DNA of 18,247 nucleotides from Lentisphaeria bacterium UBA1732. Lineage in GTDB: Bacteria; Verrucomicrobiota; Lentisphaeria; Victivallales; UBA1829. Positions 1-7,228 of this stretch are shown one piece after another. The stretch is taken from positions 33,901 through 52,147 of the forward strand of contig DCIG01000023.1 of the NCBI GenBank assembly GCA_002315855.1, written 5' to 3'. Under the pieces are notes generated by a model, which saw only the letters and a program-made list of their open reading frames with translations, ran no database searches and had not been told where the DNA came from. Within the stretch, counting starts at the first letter, position 1, and each line of letters starts with the position of its first letter. The position numbers were made by a program, and so were the translations under genes.

Positions 1-2
1 CC

Positions 3-383
3 AAAGCCGCGAAAGCCCGCGCAGATGCAATCGCATCCATGAAAAACACGCTGGGTGCTTCCGGGTCATACGGGACAACGCGTCCCGGTCAAACCGGAGT
101 GCTGGCACCCGATGCCGTGCAGAAATATTATGACAAACTGACGGACTATATCCGTCCGCTGTGGCGTGAGCCCGATGCTTCATCACTGAACGGAAGCCGT
201 CCGAGCGTAACCATCCGTCTGGAAATCGACAAATCCGGACGGGTGCTTTCCGCAAAGATAGACAAGGCATCCGGCATCAAGGTGATGGATGATTCCATCA
301 AAGCTCTGATTGCAACCCTGAAGACCGTGCCTGTGCCGCCGGAAGCATTGATTGTGCCGGTAACGCTGATGGTCAGTCAGTGA
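3..383 (+). CDS. TolA/TonB-like energy-transducer protein, C-terminal part (5' end outside window)
   Basis: The frame is open to the left edge, so this is the last ~126 residues of a longer gene; the first ATG inside the window (39) is probably internal. The visible N-terminal stretch is Ala/Lys-rich (KAAKARADA), like the helical domain II of TolA. The rest reads as a TonB/TolA C-terminal domain: a strand with VTIRLEIDKSGRV, then AKIDKASGIKVMDDSIKAL, then a Pro-rich VPVPPE and a last strand to the C-terminus. In the family this domain sits in the periplasm and links the proton-driven inner-membrane motor (TolQR or ExbBD) to the outer membrane or its receptors. The gene ends with TGA and is followed 22 nt later by a strong hairpin terminator, so it is the last gene of its operon. 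TolA-like is favoured over TonB because of the Ala/Lys-rich lead-in, but the missing N-terminus prevents a firm choice. Confidence 0.75.
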   Translation, partial: KAAKARADAIASMKNTLGASGSYGTTRPGQTGVLAPDAVQKYYDKLTDYIRPLWREPDASSLNGSRPSVTIRLEIDKSGRVLSAKIDKASGIKVMDDSIKALIATLKTVPVPPEALIVPVTLMVSQ

Positions 384-405
384 GATTTGCCAAACAGAAA
401 AATTG

Positions 406-440
406 AACGGCTGCTCTTATAACGGGACAGCCGTTTTTTT
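406..440 (+). terminator. Rho-independent terminator of the TolA/TonB-like gene
   Basis: There is a perfect 8-bp stem, AACGGCTG (406-413) with CAGCCGTT (428-435), a 14-nt loop, and the 3' arm runs into a stretch of seven T (434-440). It lies 22 nt after the stop codon on the same strand. Confidence 0.85.
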
Positions 441-464
441 GTATTGCGGGGGAGAGGGCATGGC

Positions 465-495
465 AAAAAAACTCTGCGATTTTCACAGAGCAGAG
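465..495 (-). terminator. Rho-independent terminator of ftsQ
   Basis: Read on the minus strand, CTCTGC (495-490) pairs with GCAGAG (477-472) and is followed directly by seven T (471-465). A second CTCTG copy inside the loop could form an alternative shorter stem (490-486 with 476-472). It lies about 40 nt after the ftsQ stop codon and faces the plus-strand terminator at 406-440, so the convergent pair is insulated in both directions. Confidence 0.8.
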
Positions 496-535
496 GTACA
501 GAAAAAACGGCAGGGGGAGGGGAAATACCCTGAAG

Positions 536-1381
536 TTACTGGATAACGGCCATTCCGTCAAACCGCAGACTGATGGAACGATGCGAGGAGTTCAGATTTT
601 CCTCCATGACGGGAATCAGCCGACCAAGGATGTCCACGCGGACTTTTTCGGAAATCAGATTTGCAGGCATAATGATGGTAAACGGTTTCGGATCATCCTT
701 GAAAAACATCTGACACTGAATGCAATCGCTCTGAGTATTGTGAATGACGGCGACAGAAGAAAGACGGATGATGTCCGAAGTTTCCAAACGAATGGTTTTC
801 ATAAATTCCTGAGCGGCTTTAACATCTGGGTCGGAAGAAAGGTCCTGTCCGGCGTGAAAATCACTGTTATTCTGCCTGATGAAGCCAAGCATGGGAAGCA
901 ACCCGGTCAGGTCGGCACAGTATTTGCGGTCCAAAACGATGCTTTCCTCATCCAGATAGAGACCCCGTCCAAGGTCGGCAACGGGGGTGCGTTCGCGCAA
1001 ATCGAAGACGAGCTGATCGGGGAGGACACGCCAGACTTCCGCACTTTTCAGTTCGGGGATTTTGAACATAAGCCGATGCGCCAGGACATCAGGCTTGACC
1101 GAAAAAAGATGGGTTTGACCAAGGCGAAGATTCAGGGTTTCAATGATTTGTTCGGTACGCTCATAACGCAGGTTGGGGTCCTGGGGATTCCAGCGAAGAG
1201 AAGGCCCCGCGAGACGGATGTCCGCCACCACAAGGCGGGCATTGTCGGGGAAGCAGGCAAGATAGCCGAACCACGCAAGGAAAGCCAGAACAATCGGGAT
1301 GAGAATGGCGGCAATGACACCAATCCAAATTTTGGTTTTGCGCGAGAAAGAGAATTTTGACGGTTTGAACGAATTTGCCAT
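536..1381 (-). CDS. ftsQ: Cell division protein FtsQ (POTRA domain, single membrane span)
   Basis: 281 residues, normal for FtsQ/DivIB. A basic cytoplasmic tail (residues 1-17) is followed by one hydrophobic span at about 18-41, then a periplasmic POTRA-like region (about 48-130) and the beta domain. The most diagnostic stretch is VFDLRERTPVADLGRGLYLD followed by EESIVLDRKY, matching the FtsQ signature in which a POTRA end (ERxPVA) precedes a D-E-x-G/S-x-V strand. FtsQ bridges early and late divisome proteins (FtsBL, FtsW/FtsI) at midcell. ATG at 1381 has no recognisable Shine-Dalgarno, unlike most genes here. The gene stands alone: the usual mur/ddl/ftsA/ftsZ neighbours are absent. It has its own candidate promoter upstream and its own terminator downstream, so it is probably transcribed alone. 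Family call from motif reading, fairly confident. Confidence 0.8.
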   Translation of the reverse strand: MANSFKPSKFSFSRKTKIWIGVIAAILIPIVLAFLAWFGYLACFPDNARLVVADIRLAGPSLRWNPQDPNLRYERTEQIIETLNLRLGQTHLFSVKPDVLAHRLMFKIPELKSAEVWRVLPDQLVFDLRERTPVADLGRGLYLDEESIVLDRKYCADLTGLLPMLGFIRQNNSDFHAGQDLSSDPDVKAAQEFMKTIRLETSDIIRLSSVAVIHNTQSDCIQCQMFFKDDPKPFTIIMPANLISEKVRVDILGRLIPVMEENLNSSHRSISLRFDGMAVIQ

Positions 1382-1456
1382 AGGATGAACGGAAACAAAG
1401 AATCAGGCGAAGTCAGGAGGTCAGAAAAAGATCATTTTCAGAGCCGAATTGAAACA

Positions 1457-1485
1457 AATATAATCCCTTTTTCAGGAAAATACAA
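1457..1485 (-). promoter_or_regulatory. Candidate sigma70-type promoter for ftsQ
   Basis: On the minus strand TTGTAT (1485-1480) and TATATT (1462-1457) are separated by 17 nt. The -10 box is close to consensus; the -35 box matches only its TTG half. It lies 76 nt upstream of the ftsQ ATG in the 175-nt gap after the BNR gene. That gap also contains an A8 tract (about 1494-1501, T8 on the minus strand) that could help end BNR transcription, but no strong stem precedes it. Confidence 0.4.
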
Positions 1486-1556
1486 GCGTGAGGACAAAAA
1501 AAACTGCAAACGCGGAAAAAGATGAGTTCTGAGAAAGCAGGATTCGGGAGGATGGG

Positions 1557-2903
1557 TCAGCGAAAGAGTTCAGCGGCGGTAATATTCAGGATTCTCAGCG
1601 GCTGAGGGGGGAGCGATTCGAGTGATTCGCCGTCGCCCTGCCCCACATGAAGCGCGAAAACGCTCAAGATGCGTTTTTCGCTCCACAAATCGGTATCGTA
1701 TGTGGGTTCCCAGTGTCCGAGGGAATCTTCGGTCAAAGCAAAGACGGACCAAGGGGCATTGCCGAGGTCGCGGCAAACCGCGATTTCCGCAAGACTGCCG
1801 CGCTCTTCATCGCGGAAGAGCATAGCCGCCTGAATTTTGCCATCGTGGCGTCGCATAAGAATCTGGGGGCGGGCAATGGGAATGCGTTTGGAGCCTGCGC
1901 CGGAAAGAGAGAACGGGGTTTTACGTTCAAAGGTTTTTTCGGAATGCCATGATTTGCCATCGAACCAGACAATGCGGTAGTTCGGGATTTTACTGTCGGG
2001 GTCGCGCCAGTAGGTGGCAGTGGCGGTGATGCAGTCTTCCCCGCCTGTAATGGCGGTCTGATTCATCAGCTCGCTTTTCTGAGGGATTTTCCAAACGACT
2101 TCCGCCGTGGCTTCACGAATGGGGAGGTCGTATTTTTTGCCGGAAGAGGTCTCCCAGGTAAGACCGCCGTCTTTGCTTCGGGCATAGCAGAGGTCGTGAT
2201 TGGTGGCGACATCGGGAGATTCGCGCCAAACCCATGAAACATGAAGCGTACCGTCCACACCGACCGCGAACTGCCAGTAGGCATTGCGTTTGCGTTCGCC
2301 GTCGATAAGATTGTTGTGGAGGCGTTTCCATGCGGCGGTTTTCAGGTCATAACGATTCATGACGAGGTTGCCGTTTCCTGACGCGCCATCGCGGTAGAGG
2401 AACAGGAGATCGCCATTCGCCAGACGATAAAATTCGGGATAGGTGAGATTATTTTCCTGTGTACCGATCATGGAGGCAGGTTTCAGGTCGGTGGAGCCGG
2501 GGGCAGAGCCTTTGAAGTAATGAAGTCCGGTGTTGTGGTGGTCGCAAGCCAGATGCAGGATGCCGCTGCCGTCCGCCATAATGGAAATGACATTGTGTGC
2601 ATCGGCGATATTGGCGCGGTAATTCAGCTTCGTAACGAGCGGTTTCTGTCCGTCTTTCCACGAGGCAAGATTGACAAAGCCGTCCTCCGTGTAATATGCG
2701 GCGAAATGAGTGTCCTGCCATGTGCAGACGCTGTTTTTGCGGAAACTGGGAGAATTAACGGAGTTGCGAGCATAAGCGAGGATGCCGCTTCCTGCGAATT
2801 GGTCGGTTGTTTTCAGCAGGGGGTCATGTTCCGCCGCCATTGACGGAAGAAACAATGCGGATGCAAGTGCAAACGCAAGGAAAACATGAGGGAGCGGAAT
2901 CAC
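1557..2903 (-). CDS. Secreted BNR_4-type seven-bladed propeller protein (PL24-like lyase or sialidase-like glycan-active protein)
   Basis: 448 residues beginning at GTG. An in-frame TGA lies two codons upstream and the next Met is residue 22, so only the GTG keeps the signal peptide (hydrophobic 5-20, SMAA cleavage region). An AAAGG lies about 10 nt before it. Features matching the BNR_4 family (PF15892) are DAHNVISIMADGSGILHLA (101-119) with the DHHNTGLHYF turn, YPEFYRLANGDLLFLYRDG (155-173) with ASGNG, and HVSWVWRESPD (221-231). A canonical Asp box, S-K-D-G-G-L-T-W, lies at 243-250. Related proteins include ulvan lyases of family PL24 and uncharacterised propellers near polysaccharide-utilisation genes. 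The product is probably periplasmic or secreted and binds or cleaves an anionic polysaccharide; the substrate cannot be read from sequence. It starts 36 nt after cysK, so the two may be co-transcribed, though no functional link is evident. Confidence 0.7.
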   Translation of the reverse strand: MIPLPHVFLAFALASALFLPSMAAEHDPLLKTTDQFAGSGILAYARNSVNSPSFRKNSVCTWQDTHFAAYYTEDGFVNLASWKDGQKPLVTKLNYRANIADAHNVISIMADGSGILHLACDHHNTGLHYFKGSAPGSTDLKPASMIGTQENNLTYPEFYRLANGDLLFLYRDGASGNGNLVMNRYDLKTAAWKRLHNNLIDGERKRNAYWQFAVGVDGTLHVSWVWRESPDVATNHDLCYARSKDGGLTWETSSGKKYDLPIREATAEVVWKIPQKSELMNQTAITGGEDCITATATYWRDPDSKIPNYRIVWFDGKSWHSEKTFERKTPFSLSGAGSKRIPIARPQILMRRHDGKIQAAMLFRDEERGSLAEIAVCRDLGNAPWSVFALTEDSLGHWEPTYDTDLWSEKRILSVFALHVGQGDGESLESLPPQPLRILNITAAELFR

Positions 2904-2939
2904 GGGACATCAACCTTTCAAGACAGAAAAACGGCAAGG

Positions 2940-3860
2940 TTATTCAAAAAGCCAGCTGGAAAGATAGCGTTCGCCGGAGTCGGGGAGAAGCGCGACAATG
3001 TTTTTTCCGGCGTATCCGGGGCGTTTGGCAAGCTCCAGAGCCGCCCACAGAGCGGCACCGGAGGAAATGCCGATGAGAAGTCCTTCCTGCGTGGCGGCGG
3101 AACGTGCAACGCGTCCGGCATCTTCGTGGCGAACCGGGATAATCTCATCCAAAACACTTCTGTCCAGGACTTTCGGGATGAAGTTTGCACCGATGCCCTG
3201 AATTTTATGAGGACCGGATTTGCCCTGTGAAAGAAGCGGAGAACCGGCAGGTTCCACGGCAATGATTTTCACATCGGGATTGCGCATTTTCAGGGCGCGC
3301 CCGATACCGGTAATCGTGCCTCCGGTACCGACACCCGCGACAAACGCGTCCACATGACCGTCGGTGTCGTTCCAGATTTCGACGCCGGTGGTGCATTCGT
3401 GGCAGGCGGAGTTGGAAGGATTGTTGAACTGCTGAGGGATGAACGAGCCGGGATGGGCATCGCGAATGCGTTCGGCTTCGGCTACTGCACCCGCCATGCC
3501 TTCGGCACCGGGAGTCAGGACAAGTTCAGCTCCGTATGCGGCAAGGAGTTTGCGACGCTCCACGCTCATGGTATCGGGCATGGTGAGAATCAGCTTGTAG
3601 CCTTTCACCGCGCAGGCGAGAGCCAAGCCAATGCCGGTGTTTCCGCTGGTGGGTTCGATAATCAATGCACCGGGAGCGAGGATACCGAGTTCCTCCGCAT
3701 CTTCAATCATGGCAAGCCCGACACGGTCTTTGACAGAGCCGGCAGGATTGAAGTATTCAACTTTCACCAGAACAGAAGCGGAGGATTGGTTCAGTTTGTT
3801 GATGCGGACAAGCGGGGTCTTGCCGATGGAGGCAAGAATATCAGGAAGGATGTTTGCCAT
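2940..3860 (-). CDS. cysK: Cysteine synthase A (O-acetylserine sulfhydrylase, PLP enzyme)
   Basis: 306 residues from ATG 3860, chosen because AAGGA lies 8 nt upstream; a TTG at 3884 would add eight residues but would place that Shine-Dalgarno inside the gene. It converts O-acetylserine and sulfide to cysteine in the cytoplasm. Hallmarks are the N-terminal SIGKTPLV (11-18), the PLP lysine K44 in NPAGSVKDR, the substrate loop TSGNTGIGLA (71-80), the phosphate-binding GVGTGGTITG (176-185), GIGANFIP (222-229), S267 in ISSGAA, and the C-terminal DSGERYLSSWLF. One oddity is the segment NSACHECTTG (150-159), where most relatives have N-P-x-x-H-x-x-TTG; it carries two cysteines flanking the conserved His. 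No cysE or sulfate genes are adjacent. A cystathionine-beta-synthase-like role cannot be excluded, but length and C-terminus fit CysK. Confidence 0.92.
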   Translation of the reverse strand: MANILPDILASIGKTPLVRINKLNQSSASVLVKVEYFNPAGSVKDRVGLAMIEDAEELGILAPGALIIEPTSGNTGIGLALACAVKGYKLILTMPDTMSVERRKLLAAYGAELVLTPGAEGMAGAVAEAERIRDAHPGSFIPQQFNNPSNSACHECTTGVEIWNDTDGHVDAFVAGVGTGGTITGIGRALKMRNPDVKIIAVEPAGSPLLSQGKSGPHKIQGIGANFIPKVLDRSVLDEIIPVRHEDAGRVARSAATQEGLLIGISSGAALWAALELAKRPGYAGKNIVALLPDSGERYLSSWLFE

Positions 3861-3960
3861 GAGAGAGTTCCTTTTTGAAATCAACGTTTATATCCAGGAA
3901 AAGTCAGAACGCCGAGAACTGCATCAAAGGGCAGAACGTCCCCCAAAAACAGACAAGGCG

Positions 3961-4563
3961 TTATTCTTTTGATTTTACAGAAGATGCGGTACGAGATTTT
4001 GCTTTGGCCGCATGAGCATGTGCTTTCTGCATGATTGTGGCGCGAAGACGTGCGCGGAGAAGTTTGCGAGCTTCCACCGTGGCCCGGAAATGAACGACCG
4101 TGCGGTAAACCAGCCAATATGTGAGCGGCACAAAAACAATTGCCATAAGGAAACCACCCGCAAAAAATGAAATCATCAAATCGCCGCCAAGCGATCGCAT
4201 CACTTCCCATGTGGGATGCTCAATCAGCTCTTTCAACTGGCTGATCAACTGCTGATACCCAATGCCGCGCCCGGTAATCAGTCCGCCGACGTAACACTGT
4301 GCAGGATAGATGAAGAAAACCGTGAAATGATTGGTAATCAGAGTCCCTACAACTGCGCCGATTTTGCTCAGACGGAACAGGAAAGCCAAGGGAACTGAAA
4401 TAATCAGCTGAGCCCCCATGGGGATGGTACAGCCGCAAAACATGCCAAGCGCCCAGCCTCCGGCAACACGTTCCGGGGGAGCTTTTTCCTTGACGATTTT
4501 GAGGTAAAGCCTGTAAAACCATCGTTTCAGGAATGTCATATTTTTTTTCGGTGCGGTATCCAT
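3961..4563 (-). CDS. DUF2062 family integral membrane protein
   Basis: 200 residues; ATG at 4563 has GAGGA a few nt upstream. The pattern is that of DUF2062 (PF09835): RVAGGWALGMFCGCTIPMGA (about 33-52), a second hydrophobic stretch with the family's N-H-x-T motif (NHFTVFFIYPAQ), and a third hydrophobic segment at about 126-153. A basic C-terminal tail rich in Arg, Lys and Ala follows (from about 160), which should be cytoplasmic. Family members are found next to envelope or lipid genes, but no biochemical role is established. It has its own strong promoter. The 97-nt gap to cysK shows no clear terminator or good promoter, so read-through into cysK is possible. Near the start there is an A8 run (codons 6-8, KKN), and Met9 is a possible alternative start. 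Confidence 0.8.
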   Translation of the reverse strand: MDTAPKKNMTFLKRWFYRLYLKIVKEKAPPERVAGGWALGMFCGCTIPMGAQLIISVPLAFLFRLSKIGAVVGTLITNHFTVFFIYPAQCYVGGLITGRGIGYQQLISQLKELIEHPTWEVMRSLGGDLMISFFAGGFLMAIVFVPLTYWLVYRTVVHFRATVEARKLLRARLRATIMQKAHAHAAKAKSRTASSVKSKE

Positions 4564-4598
4564 TGTTCCTCGTCAGCTTTTGAAATCAGCGTATTCCT

Positions 4599-4627
4599 AA
4601 TATAGACCGTTATTGGTATTTTGTCAA
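4599..4627 (-). promoter_or_regulatory. Near-consensus sigma70 promoter of the DUF2062 gene
   Basis: On the minus strand a perfect TTGACA (4627-4622) and TATATT (4604-4599, five of six) are separated by exactly 17 nt. The predicted start of transcription is near 4592, giving a leader of about 30 nt before the ATG at 4563. Confidence 0.8.
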
Positions 4628-4630
4628 GTT

Positions 4631-4654
4631 TTTTCTGCGGGGAAAGGCAGAAAA
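4631..4654. repeat. 8-bp inverted repeat between the AlgX-like gene and the DUF2062 promoter
   Basis: TTTTCTGC (4631-4638) and GCAGAAAA (4647-4654) are perfect reverse complements around an 8-nt loop. The repeat lies 37 nt after the stop of the minus-strand gene ending at 4691 and just upstream of the -35 box of the next promoter. It could act as a weak terminator stem, although no T tract follows on either strand, or as a regulator site. Confidence 0.4.
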
Positions 4655-4690
4655 CGTGAATGAAAGGTCAAACATTGTTCTGCAAAGGGC

Positions 4691-7210
4691 TTACTGGAAG
4701 AGTTCAATCATGCGGAATGCAATCGGCGTATCACGTTTGGAACAGCGAATGGAAAGTTTCAGTTTTTCCGTTCCGGCGGGGATTCGGAAGACACATGTCT
4801 GCCATGCAGGATCATCGGGCTGAGTTCTGCAAAGCTGCTTTTCCTGTCCATTCAGTGTAATGGCGACATCGGACTGATAATAGACCAGAACGCGCAGAAC
4901 ACAATAGCAGTCACGTGCTTTGGAAACGGCAGACGGGAGCGGGATTTCACGCATGACATGATCGCGATTCTGTTCCTCAATGCAGTAGGCGAAATCGGCC
5001 TTTTTGAACGGCTCATTCCAAATTGCGGCCTTGGAAGCTGGGATTTGAAGACGGTTGTAATTCAGGGGATAATCCAGAAGTTTGGTTTTTACGGAAGTGC
5101 GGCAGGTACGGATGATGGTTTCAAGCTCATCGAGACTGCGGAGGTCATTATAAAAAGCGGGACTGCAAAGCTCGGAAAGGGTCATCGGCCAAAGGACGGC
5201 TTTTTTGCCTTTCAGGAAACGTTCCGGGTCCTGATAAATCGCGTACATGGCATTTTCCAGCATGGTATCCCCGCGAATGGAAATGACATCCGGTATAAAA
5301 CCGTTGAATTGAGAAAGATACGCGGCATAGGCGAAATCGGGCAGAGGAGAATGAATGACTTCACTGCCAACGAGAAGCAGCGGGGATTTCGGGTTATTCG
5401 TGAATTTTTTCCCGGCAATCATGATTTCCCGACAGTCGATGGCGTTTCCTGCCTGGAATGCACCGACGGAAACATCGGCAGGCCAGACGAATTTTTTGGA
5501 AATACTGTTCATGTGGCGCATGGTTTTGCGGCTGAAAGCAGAAGAATCCAGCGTTTTGAAGGGGAAAACGTCTTTGAATTCTTTTTCCAGATACCCGGCG
5601 GCCTGCCGGGCCAGAATATCCTGTGCACCGTCAAAAATGCGATTGTCCACCGGATAAAGGAAAAGCATGGAAGAGGAGGCGGCAGAGCTGTTCATCAAAG
5701 CATCCCACGCGGGGAGAGTTTCAATTCCGGCATCAAGAAGTGCGGCGGCGGCATGAATGGAAGCGGCATCGGGGAGTCCGGCATAATCGTTTTCCGAATG
5801 CCCCTCCATGATTTTGCGGGCGGCAATGGAGTCGGCAGACGGGACAAGCTGGACAATCAGGCGGACACCATTCTTTTCCAACAGGTCGCGGAACTGCTGA
5901 ACCGTCTGGATATTACGGGCGGGGATGACAGCATCCTGCGTGATGTCGTATTGTTCCGGCAAAGCCCAAAAGGAACCTTTGGAATCGGCAAACCATGCTT
6001 TTCCATTGTCCAAATGCTCCAGTTCCGCATAACGCTTTGCCCATTCGGTACGGAATTGAACGGAAATTCCGTCAGAAACAGCTTTTTTCAGGAAGTCATC
6101 CTGAATCTGAATATGCAGGAGTTCACGGGAAACGGCGGTACGAGAACGTGCAAGACATTCTTCGGCGTTTTTCTCTTCGGCGGAGTTGACATTGCGGCTG
6201 AAGGGACTGACAGCGTCCTGCAAAGAGCGTTCCAGAACGGGAATCGAGCCGGAGGGCTGAGAAAATTCCGCAATCGGTTTCATACGGCTTACGAAACAAA
6301 GACAATCCGTTTCCGAAGAAAGAGGCAGGTCGTCCACGCGATGGAGCGCTTCCACCTGCTTGGAAACGCCCTTGGACGAACGGAGCGTAACCTCATATTT
6401 CGCATTTTGCTGTGTATAAATGAAATTGGTGACGGAGCCGCTGGCGTATCCGGGAATCAGCAAGCGTATTTTGCGGGGGACCGGGAGACCATCTTTGATG
6501 GAGTTCACCGTAAAATCAGCAGAAAAAAGATTGTTCCGGTCCGAATAATCCGTCAGAGCATGGATAGGGGACAAATCATCGACGGTGCCTTCGCAAACAG
6601 TGGAAATATCATGATGAAGCGGGACAAAAAAGCGAACTTCACGAATGGTGATTTCCCCTGAAATGCGAATCAGGATACGGATGTTTCCGATGAAGTCTTC
6701 CGGGTTGGTGAAAGAATAGGAAAAATGATTGTTTTCATCGCTTTTGACTTTCTCAATGAAGTCCATGACCTGATTTGCGGCGTACTGAATTCCGACTTCC
6801 AGTTTGCCGGGGCCATCGGCATCCACTTCCACTTTGAACGAAGAACCGCTGATGAGGAAAGAGCGCGAAAAAAGAGTAAAGGATGGATCGGCATTGAACG
6901 TAACCCCTTCATCCTGACCGAAAGGCCGGATATTCCATGTCAAAGGCCAGTTGGCAATGCTGATGCTCCACTCATGAGGTGTTTTCGTAGTGAAAACATG
7001 GTCAGGGTTAATATCGCGTTTGAGGAGGGCCGCAACCTGCGATTCGGAAAGCGATTTTTGGGTCAGCGGAGTCATATTGTTTTTGAACTCCAGCAGCCAG
7101 TCATCCTTCTTGGGATTCTGTTCCTGAGCAGGCAGCGTCCCCCGAAAAATGAAGGACAAAACAATCAGCAGGAATATACGGAATATTGAGATTCTGAATC
7201 GTTTCATCAT
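4691..7210 (-). CDS. Exported AlgX/AlgJ-like SGNH-fold protein with beta-sandwich ends; catalytic positions look degenerate
   Basis: 839 residues. Residues 1-28 are a Sec signal peptide (basic MMKRFRIS, hydrophobic core, PAQ). Residues about 75-195 read as a beta-rich carbohydrate-binding-like module. The segment about 400-690 resembles the AlgX/AlgJ acetyltransferase domain: GKAWFADSKGSFWALP (403-418), FRDLLEKNGVRLIVQLVPSA (440-459), LLDAGIETLPAWDAL (491-505), FLYPVDNRIFDGAQ (517-530), LLLVGSEVIHS (611-621) and AVLWPMTLSEL (671-681). Where active relatives have D-x-H-W and G-[DT]-S, this protein reads D-N-R-I (522-525) and G-S-E (615-617), so the usual His and Ser are not in place. A C-terminal beta-sandwich follows (about 740-839). 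It is the third gene of an operon, 18 nt after the YdjY-domain gene. GAGGA precedes two adjacent ATGs (7210, 7207); the second has the better spacing. The family call is inferred from motif order and is moderate; it may bind glycan rather than acetylate it. Confidence 0.6.
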   Translation of the reverse strand: MMKRFRISIFRIFLLIVLSFIFRGTLPAQEQNPKKDDWLLEFKNNMTPLTQKSLSESQVAALLKRDINPDHVFTTKTPHEWSISIANWPLTWNIRPFGQDEGVTFNADPSFTLFSRSFLISGSSFKVEVDADGPGKLEVGIQYAANQVMDFIEKVKSDENNHFSYSFTNPEDFIGNIRILIRISGEITIREVRFFVPLHHDISTVCEGTVDDLSPIHALTDYSDRNNLFSADFTVNSIKDGLPVPRKIRLLIPGYASGSVTNFIYTQQNAKYEVTLRSSKGVSKQVEALHRVDDLPLSSETDCLCFVSRMKPIAEFSQPSGSIPVLERSLQDAVSPFSRNVNSAEEKNAEECLARSRTAVSRELLHIQIQDDFLKKAVSDGISVQFRTEWAKRYAELEHLDNGKAWFADSKGSFWALPEQYDITQDAVIPARNIQTVQQFRDLLEKNGVRLIVQLVPSADSIAARKIMEGHSENDYAGLPDAASIHAAAALLDAGIETLPAWDALMNSSAASSSMLFLYPVDNRIFDGAQDILARQAAGYLEKEFKDVFPFKTLDSSAFSRKTMRHMNSISKKFVWPADVSVGAFQAGNAIDCREIMIAGKKFTNNPKSPLLLVGSEVIHSPLPDFAYAAYLSQFNGFIPDVISIRGDTMLENAMYAIYQDPERFLKGKKAVLWPMTLSELCSPAFYNDLRSLDELETIIRTCRTSVKTKLLDYPLNYNRLQIPASKAAIWNEPFKKADFAYCIEEQNRDHVMREIPLPSAVSKARDCYCVLRVLVYYQSDVAITLNGQEKQLCRTQPDDPAWQTCVFRIPAGTEKLKLSIRCSKRDTPIAFRMIELFQ

Positions 7211-7228
7211 GATTCCTCGACAAGAAAA

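Noticed and set aside
581..1360. 259-codon plus-strand open frame opposite ftsQ
   Set aside because: It covers exactly the ftsQ reading frame, has no Shine-Dalgarno or promoter, and gives no protein-like features.
1459..1464. Perfect TATAAT on the plus strand
   Set aside because: There is no -35 box at the right distance and no plus-strand gene downstream; the site is better read as part of the minus-strand ftsQ promoter.
4958..6661. 567-codon open frame on the plus strand, opposite the AlgX-like gene
   Set aside because: Its translation is low-complexity in Gly, Arg and Phe without any domain. The minus strand frame has a signal peptide, Shine-Dalgarno and recognisable motifs. It is a shadow frame.
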